From positions 434,001 through 498,000 of the forward strand of contig JAWUZG010000015.1 of the NCBI GenBank assembly GCA_036785705.1: a stretch of DNA of 64,000 nucleotides, given 5' to 3'. Positions 56,787 through 64,000 of the stretch are shown piece after piece. Below the pieces are notes generated by a model, which saw only the letters and a list, made by a program, of their open reading frames with translations, was not told the DNA's origin and ran no database searches. This DNA comes from Acanthornis magna. Taxonomy: Eukaryota; Chordata; Aves; Passeriformes; Acanthizidae. Position 1 is the first letter of the stretch; every line of letters starts with the position of its first letter. Position numbers and translations under genes: made by a program.

Positions 56787-58174
56787 TGTGGTAGTTTTGC
56801 CTGGCCCAGTTTTTGCCAGTGGATAGGGTAGAGTACAAAGATGGCTCCTGCATGTCCTGAGTAAAGATTCTGGAAATTTCTCCATCATGTCCAGCAGAGC
56901 CAATCTCTGATGGCTCTGAAGATGATGGACATGCTGCTGGCCAAACCTGGGCCAATTAGAGATGTTAGTTACGCCTCTGTGAAAACATATTTAAGAAGAA
57001 ATCAAAACAGGGTAAGCACGCACTTCTTTGTAGCCAGGGAAGGAGGAGGAGGAGGTAAAAATATGTGAGGGAGAACAACATAGAGGCACCAAAGTCAGTG
57101 AAAAAGGTGGGGGAGGAGATGCTCCAGGCGCCGGAGCTGAAAACCCTCTACCAGCCGTGGTGAAGACCATGGGGGAGCAGGTGGTCCCCCTGCAGCCCAT
57201 GGAGTCCAGGGGATGCAGAGAACCCCCCACAGCCTGGGGGGGGGTGCCCACGCCAGAGGAGCAGATGGATGCCTGCAGGAAGCTGTGATCCAGTGGGAGT
57301 CCCAGAGACTAAGAGTTGCAAAAGCCTTGCAGGAGAGAGAAAAGCCTTGCTCCCGGGATGGAAACAGCCTGGCCTCGGCTTGAAAATCTACAGCCTGGAG
57401 AGAATCTCGGACAGCAGCAATCGGGCGGGGCTGCTCGTGAGATTAAACCCACGCCAAAGAAGTTCGCAGAGGACTGTCTCTCGTGAGAGGGACGCCCATG
57501 GCTAAGTAGAGAATTCTTTTCCCCTGATAGACTAACCCTGACCAAAAGAAACCCCCATGCCCTGCCCCCACCCCGGAGCTGCTGGTTAGAAGGAAGGAGG
57601 GAGGGGGTGAGCTGAGAAATGGCCTTAATAGGGAGAGGGGTGAGCAGAAAAACAGTGTTTGTAGCAGAAGAATTGTGGCGTTAGACTGACTAAGAAAAGC
57701 CACATATCTGGCCCCAGCCCGAATCTGTTGGTTGAATGGAAGGAGGAGGCAAATAGAGAAACAGTGTCTGTTGTAGAAGAATTATGATGAACTGACTTAA
57801 AGAAAAAACCCCACACCCTGCCCCTGCCTGAGAGTTGTTGGTTAGTTGGAAAGGAGGGAGGGGGTGAGCTGGAAAGCGGTGCCTTAAGAGGGAAGGGGGG
57901 TCAGTGAAGAAACGGTGTCTTGAGAGCTTATTTTTACCTCTAATTTATCCTCCGACTCTGTTAAAATAATAAATCACTTTTTTTGCAACTTTAAGTTTTA
58001 CCGCCTGCTTTTACCCTAAATCTAGTGCGTCACCTTATCAGTGGTCTTATCTCAACTCATAAGTCCAGTGTTTTGTGTTAATTTTCCCTCTCCTCTGCAT
58101 AGCTGCAGCAGGAGAGAGCATAAAAAGTGAACGTCGTAGGTACCTGGCATTTAACCAGAGTCAAACCCTCGACA
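56787..58174 (+). mobile_element. Solo LTR, 1,388 bp, in unit D only
   Basis: Starts TGTGGTAGTTTTGCC and ends CCCTCGACA, flanked on both sides by AAGGT (56782-56786 and 58175-58179). The empty site in unit C reads TTAGCAAGGTGAAAAGC, so insertion with a 5-bp target duplication is certain. AATAAA lies at 57968-57973. No gag, pol or env remains, so this is a solo LTR left by recombination of an endogenous retrovirus. The open frames inside are not genes. Confidence 0.95.
57530..57925 (+). repeat. Internal three-fold repeat within the solo LTR
   Basis: Three imperfect units of about 110-150 bp (starting near 57530, 57685 and 57795) share the order: CTGACTAA-like, AAGAAA..CCC, CCCTGCCCC, GTTGGTTA-like, GGAAGGAGG, GAAACAGTGT-like. 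They lie upstream of the AATAAA signal. Confidence 0.6.
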
Positions 58175-60558
58175 AAGGTGAAAAGCAGAATCACAACCCT
58201 GGATGACAGGAGATCAGCTGAAGAGGGAACTCCTGACCAACCTCATCTCAGAAAAGAGGAATGTGGAAGAAAAAATTGTGGAAGAAGAATCAAGTTATCC
58301 AGCAGGAATGTACAGACATCCCTGTGGAAGCAGTAGGGAAGGGGGAGAAGAATTAGGGAGCTCTTGAGCCAGGCATACACCAGGTCCAAGGAGCAGAGGA
58401 AGCTACGGGAGCTGTCTGCTGTCTTCAAACAAGCCTGGCCATTGAAGGTGGCTCCTGAGAGCCGGAAAGAGCATTCCACCAGTCTTAAAGATGGGCACAA
58501 AGGAGGCTCTGAAGAACTACAGGCTAATCAGCTCCTTTGGAAGCCCTGGGAAGGTGATGGAGCAAATGCTCCTGGACACCCTTTCGAGCAACTGAGAAGG
58601 AAAGGCACTGGGAACAGCCAGCATAGATTTACCACAGGGAAATCATGCCTGGCCAATCTGATTGACCCTGTGAATAACAGGAGACCAGGGATGCTGTTGC
58701 CTGACCTTGCAGAACATTCATCCACACATTGCCCGGGTTGTGTAGAGAAAATCAATCCATCACATACAAACTTTACTAGAATTTTTACATACTTATACAG
58801 TCAAAACCCATAGAAATTCATCAGTTCAATGTTCATTGGTCCCAAGTTATACAGTTCTTAGTATTTGGTTTCCTATTGGTTCTCCATCTCTTCACCTTCC
58901 CTGTTAATTAGGTTCTCATTCTTGGTTCTCTCCTCTGTCTTTTCCCAGACCAGGTGTCTCTGACCATGCCAGAGATGATGTTTGGAGCTGATGTCCATTA
59001 ATGGTCGTTTTTTGTCATTAATGATCCTTACCTTTGGTGTGTCTTCTGTGCTCCTCCCAGTCTGCTGAGATGTTAAGCTCATGAGACCTCACCTGCTGAA
59101 ACGTTCCCCTGAAATTTCAATTCCCTTCTCCCAGGGCAAAGGCGAACAGCACCCCTGACTAAAGTTAGAGAAAAAATTTTAAACTTGGTATATTTTCCAA
59201 CACACTGAAGCTCCACCAGCCCCCACAGCCCCCACAAAGCCCTCCAGACCCACCCAAGACCCCTCGAGACTCCTCCTCATCTCCAAACACATAGAGCCAG
59301 CCATCCCCCAGCCCCCAAAGGCCCCCAACCTCCCCCTTCCCCAAATTTCCCCAGCACCCCCAAACCCTCTAGCTGCACCAGACCTGTAGGCCCCCAAAAA
59401 TTCCCCAAATGCCCCCAGGACGCCCTGAGCCCCCTCTCCACCTCCAAACACGAAGAGCCAGTCATTCACCAGTGCGGCCGCACAGCTCCTGACAGCCTCC
59501 CCCAGAGGGGCTGAAGCCCCACAGGCCCTTGGTCAGGACCCCCCCACCAGCTCCCACCCAAAGACCACCAGGGTGTCCCACCAGGCCAAAGCCATGTGTG
59601 AGTGTCAGTGGCCTTGGCGGGAGGGGTGGAATAGGCGTTTGTTTGGGGACAGGGAATGTGATATGGGGTTTTGGGAGGGCTTTGGGGAAGTTACGGGGAG
59701 CTGGGGGTTGATAAAGGGGTTGAGGTAGGGGGTCTCTTGGGAGTTCCTAGGGACTGACAGGATGGTTTGGGGTGGCTCTGGAGATGTTCTGGGAGTCTGA
59801 GGGAGGTGACATGGGAGTTTGGGGGGACTCTAATTAGGTTTAAGTCTGCTCTGGGTGAAATAGTTAATATTCAGAACCCTGTAACATTCAGCAGTTTAGC
59901 GTGACCTCAGCTGAGCAGCAGTCCATCCACGTAAATTAGTAAAGACTTTCTAAAATAAATTGATTCAGCTAATTGTAATGAGCATGGATCACGTGTTCTA
60001 CATGGGGCACATACTAAGAGGGGACATGGATAGGCAGATCAGCAAGTCCCAAGTACCTTCCAAGTACCTCAGCCAACGGGGAAAGGAGGAGTGTGTGATG
60101 CGGCCAGAAAGTGAGGAGAAAAGAAGGCTTCTTGCTCCAACGAATTGGGAGAGACGCCGTTGGACACACACCTGGTGGACTCTCTCCCTGTGTTCGAATC
60201 GAGGCACTTTGACAGGACTCCTCGGTCTCCTTTGTGGACACGAACCTCTAGCGACATGAATTTGACACACTGGAGGGTGAGGCGGGTGGGGCGCAGGAGC
60301 CCCTCCACGTGCGCAGGGGGGAGTATAAAGCAGTATAAACCACTCCGAACTGGGGCAAGTGTGGAAAATTCAGAGTCACAAAGAGCCACCGGGAGAACGG
60401 CAGGGCTGAGCCCAGAGCGATCGCTGAGGGCAGGGCGCGGGAGAAGCTCCCGCCTCAGCTGAAGCCCCTCCTCGTTGATTGACAAGTGAGGGGCGGCTCG
60501 CGCCCGAAGGGCGGGCGGGGAAAGGTCCCCTCAGGGATTGGCTGGGCGGGTACCCAAA

Positions 60559-60759
60559 ATGACCAAAGAAGGGCCGAAACCTCCTCGAAATTTCAATAAA
60601 ACTGACGAACATTGGCTAAATTTGAATAAGTATGAAAGATTTAAGGCTAGATTGAAGTTACATTTAAACAATGGAGGGTTGAAAAGGGGGATTGTGCACA
60701 GAAATGTGTCAAAACCAAGAAAAAGTCCCAGAACCCCTTCCAAAATCCCCTGGAATTAA
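60559..60759 (+). CDS. 66-codon ORF, unit D copy
   Basis: Identical in protein to the unit A copy. The CpG block lies at 60258-60558. Function unknown. Confidence 0.25.
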   Translation: MTKEGPKPPRNFNKTDEHWLNLNKYERFKARLKLHLNNGGLKRGIVHRNVSKPRKSPRTPSKIPWN

Positions 60760-61315
60760 GTAGAACTGACTAGAAACATTATAAATACGAATAAATAAAA
60801 AGAAGTTAAAGCCATATTTAGCATATTTTAAATGGGGAGGTGTAAAATGTAACTTTGGGTGCTAAAATGCCTCCAGAGAGCACTAAAACCCCAAGCACCA
60901 AATTCCCCTCGTGCCTGGACTGGCTGCCCAGCAGCTCAAGTAGAAGAGTCCTCGACTTGCTCAGGGAAGCAGCAACCCTCCTGCTGAGGCACAGCCTGTG
61001 GAGAAAGGGGACAGTGGCCCCAGTGTGTGCTTTGGATATCAGAGTTGGGTTCATAAATCCTGTCAGAAGCATCTCTACTAGACCTGTGATGGCTGAGGGT
61101 TGTACGTGGGAAGGCTTTGCCAGCCATGAACTGGACTTGTGTCTCATCTGAGCTGTGTTTGGGGTCATTGTGGGAGCCTGTTCCTTTCCCCTTCACCAAG
61201 GGCAGTGTTGGTGAGGGCTGGACTTGGAGGCTGTGTCTGCCCCGACAGCTGCTACCGTGGGGCTGCAGATGCTCCTGCCAGTGCGGGCTTGTCTGAGCTG
61301 GTCCTTGTGCCTCAG

Positions 61316-61662
61316 TCACAGCTTGCTCGAGATGGGCAGCACTGGCAGAACTACACTGAGAGCTGTGCAAGGAGCAGGCAGGAGCTGCCAGACGTTCACC
61401 AGGAGCTGTCCTGCTCCTTTGCGGCTGTGCTCAAGGAGCCCAAAGCTGCTGTTCTGGAAGCAGAGACTCGAAGCTGCATGACTCTCTGAACCTTAACTTG
61501 GCAGTGACATCCCTGGACCGTCAGTCTCTGCAGAGACAAGCCCTGGAGAAGGCAGGTGCAGCTCTTCTCTTGCCCCGCGGGGGATTTGTGCCCTGCTCAG
61601 AAGCCAGTTCCCATCCAATGGGGCACAAAAATCTTCCCGAGGACACAGAGGAATGCTCTTGA
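61316..61662 (+). pseudogene. CEP250: CEP250 C-terminal exon t, frameshifted, unit D
   Basis: Same frame break (stop at 61489). The sequence just upstream shares GTGCGGGC with unit B rather than unit C. Confidence 0.75.
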
Positions 61663-62278
61663 AGATGAGAGTGAAAAATAGCTGCCTAAACTTTCCCAAG
61701 CAGGCCCATTTGGTTCTTGAAGGTCTGTTCCTAGCAAGGAATGTTTGATGTAAGAGCAAGACTTTTCTTCTGCCTAGAAGACCTATTGACATATTGCCAA
61801 GTAGAGAGCAGAGAAAAAGAATGCACTCGTGGCTGCCTCAGGATCCTTAATCTATTTTATGAGCCTTAAAGACTGCAACTCTTAGCATTTCTCTGTAGGA
61901 ATTTGAAAGGACCCTGAAACACCATTTTGCCTCTTTGTGTGGCTGTTCTAAATGCAATGCTTTACTTTCCATGAATGTTTGTAAGCATCAAGAACCTTTT
62001 GAGGCTTTTTCTTACATCTCCCCTTTGACAGGGAAGACAGAAGAATTCCTGTGACCCAGGAACTAAGCTCATCCCTAAAGAGCATGCGGATCTTGGGAAT
62101 GCTGAGCCGTAAAACTGATGCTGTCTGGAGCAGCAACTTTGAACTCATGTTATGAGCCAGGTCCCTGCCCAGCTGCCCAGCAGCAGGGCTGTGGGGACAC
62201 GGGGGTGGCAGTGCAGGTGCCGGGGCCAGCTGGGAGCTGGGATGGGGGGAGAGCCAGGGGAGGGCCTCTCCAAGAGCC

Positions 62279-62643
62279 CCTGGAATGTTGGGCTTTGCAC
62301 CCTAGCAACCGTCAACAGCCCGTGGAATGTTGGGGCTTGGACCCTGGCAGTTGTCAACAGCCCATGGAATGTTGGGCTTTGCACCCTGGCAACAATCAAC
62401 AGCTCCTGGTCATTGGGTTTTGGACCCTAGAGCTGTCAACAGCTCATGAGCGTTGGTGCTTAGACCTTGCAAAGGCCAATTGCACTTTGATCCTGTGCTA
62501 TTGACCCTGCAAAGGCCAACAACCCATCAATATTGGGGTTTAGACCCTACAAAGGCCAACAGCCTTTGGATACTGGGGTTTAGACCCTGCAAAGGCCCAC
62601 GGCCTTTGGACCCTGGGGTTTCGACCCTGCAAAGGCCAACGGC
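62279..62643 (+). repeat. 40-42 bp minisatellite, unit D
   Basis: Same length and unit order as in units B and C. Confidence 0.85.
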
Positions 62644-63051
62644 CTTTCGAGACAGCTAACTGTTCATTGCTTGTGCCAAGGGGCAGATGGAGTCCTGGCG
62701 GGTGAGTGAGAATGCTGCTGCTCTGTTTGTGCCAAGCCCAGCAGGGGCCTGGGTGGGCCTGGGCTGTGCCACGGGCAACAGTTCCCTTTGGGAATCACAC
62801 AGGATTAAGAGTTGGCTGTTCTGGAGCTGGCAGCAGCTTTGGTGCTGGCCGTGGGGAAAGGCCTGGGAGGGAATGGGGGGCTCCTGGCCATCCCAGAGCA
62901 CACCCACATCTCCCGCTCTGTCCCTGTCCCTCTGGAGGCCATGGGCATAAACGAGGGAGCAGCTTTTTGTTGCCTTCTGCTCCGCCCAATTTACAGCACA
63001 GCATCAGCGCTTCCCAGAGACAAGAATGGGTTTCTGCCAGACATCTCCCAG

Positions 63052-63447
63052 ATGATCCCTGGCGGCCCAGAGAAGGCCACGAGGATAATAGGAAGATGGG
63101 CTCCAAGGGCTGGAGACGCTGTGCCAAGGGAAAAGGATGCAAGAGTTGGGGTTGTCCGGCCTGGAGGATGTTCCAGGGTGACCTTAGAGCCCCTTCCAAT
63201 GCATGAAGGGGCTGCAAGAGAACTGGAGAAGGACTTTAGCCAGGGGCCCGCAGGGACAGGACAAGGGACAATGGTGTCCCACTGAGAGAGGGCAGCGTTT
63301 GGTGGAATATTGGGAGGGAATTCTTCCCTGTGAGGGTGCTGAGGCCCTGGCACACATTGCCCAGAAAAGCTGTGGCTGCCCCTGGATCCCTGGAAGTGTT
63401 CAAGGCCAGCTTGGATGGGATTCTGGGCAGCTCCCCTTCTGGTGTTC
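63052..63447 (+). mobile_element. CR1 LINE 3' end, sense, unit D
   Basis: Copy of the same insertion. It has the A-type AGAGAAGG and the C-type GGGCAGCG, so it is a mosaic of the two. Confidence 0.85.
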
Positions 63448-63645
63448 TTAGAAGAAGTGATGAGACACCTGCCAGCATGTTTGTTTGTGCTGCTGTCTTA
63501 ACTACTAGGCCGAAAATATTCCCAAGGAGGGGAGGAAGAGCTCAGCTGGAATTGCTGTGCTCTGGGACAGGCTGGGAAGCATTTAGAGGTGACGCCTCAG
63601 GGGCAGCCATGCAGTCTGAGTGTGCTCTTCCCTCTGCTCTTCCAG

Positions 63646-64000
63646 GGAGCTCGAGGGCTTTCTCACCAGGGACGTTCCTCCAGAGCCCCTGAGGTGAGTA
63701 AACTGTGCTTGAGCTGGCTTGGATTTTGAAACTGGTTCTCCATGAGTGGGCACCGGTTCTTGTGGGATCAGAAGAGGCATCTCAGGGGTACATTGCAATA
63801 GGAACAGAATACCTGCCTAACAGCTGGCTGTGGGCTTTCAGGTGCAGTTAGACGACAGAGACAGCATGGCTAGTTCCATCACCTGCCGTGACCGTTCCCA
63901 GCGTGCACGCTCTGGGAACATCCGCTCAGCTCCAACATCCGCTGATGCACAGCATCCCTTTGAGTCAGTTCGGAAAGCTGCAGAGAGTGGTGGGCGCTTG
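63646..64000 (+). CDS. CEP250: 5' exons a and b of the unit D CEP250-like copy (cut by window end)
   Basis: Exon a (63646-63693) and the first 159 bases of exon b (from 63842) are intact. At the CGTGCACGCTCTGGG site D matches unit A rather than B and C. Whether exon c is open and whether the rod exons follow cannot be seen. Confidence 0.65.

Larger units (their letters stand above)
53166..64000 (+). repeat. Tandem array unit D (partial at window end)
   Basis: Fourth copy, parallel to unit C at an offset of 13,196 up to 56786 and 14,589 after 58179. The change of 1,393 bp is exactly one 1,388-bp LTR plus a 5-bp target duplication. The window ends inside exon b, so it is not visible whether D has the long core of A or the deletion of B and C. 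Confidence 0.95.

Noticed and set aside
57125..57510. Coding potential within the unit D insertion (for example the frame at 57269-57505)
   Set aside because: The whole stretch lies within the solo LTR bounded by the AAGGT duplication; no retroviral protein motif is visible.

Overview
This window is eukaryotic, almost certainly avian. The coding signal is split into short exons with consensus GT..AG borders, and the spacers hold CR1-type LINE 3' ends and solo retroviral LTRs of the kind found in birds. A passerine is my guess, but the sequence alone does not prove it. There is no bacterial-style gene organisation, and nearly all long open frames are antisense or intronic shadows.

The window is a head-to-tail tandem array of one segment, all on the + strand. 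Four copies are visible: unit A (1-26776), unit B (26777-39969), unit C (39970-53165) and unit D (53166-64000, running off the end). B and C are 13.19 kb and nearly identical. A carries an extra ~13.6 kb. D carries a 1,388-bp solo LTR that the others lack. The genic part is a paralogue of CEP250 (C-Nap1), a centrosomal linker coiled-coil protein. Exons in unit A match consecutive stretches of vertebrate CEP250 as I remember it, then jump to the C-terminal end, so most of the long central rod is missing.

Each gene copy starts around the exon at 9084 (or 35861, 49057, 63646) and its 3' exons lie in the next unit. In unit A the order is: 5' exons (9084-10350), the CEP250 rod exons (11555-19704), two short symmetrical exons p and q (47 + 38 codons), a 5.08-kb duplicate of the last five exons (22500-25948), one more p, and a stop-containing q-like exon (27194-27331). 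Two versions of a final CEP250 exon follow: a short one (27666) and the true C-terminal exon (33533), the latter broken by a frameshift. Units B and C have lost all the rod exons through one shared deletion junction and carry a stop codon in exon c, so they are pseudogene copies.

Between the short and true C-terminal exons each unit holds about 5 kb of other sequence: an antisense CR1, two LTR-like blocks, a CR1 reverse-transcriptase remnant, a block whose GC skew flips, and a CpG-rich promoter-like block ahead of a 66-codon ORF. Upstream of exon a lie a 40-bp minisatellite and a sense CR1 tail. Diagnostic variants in D alternate between A-like and B/C-like states, which suggests unequal exchange or gene conversion within the array.
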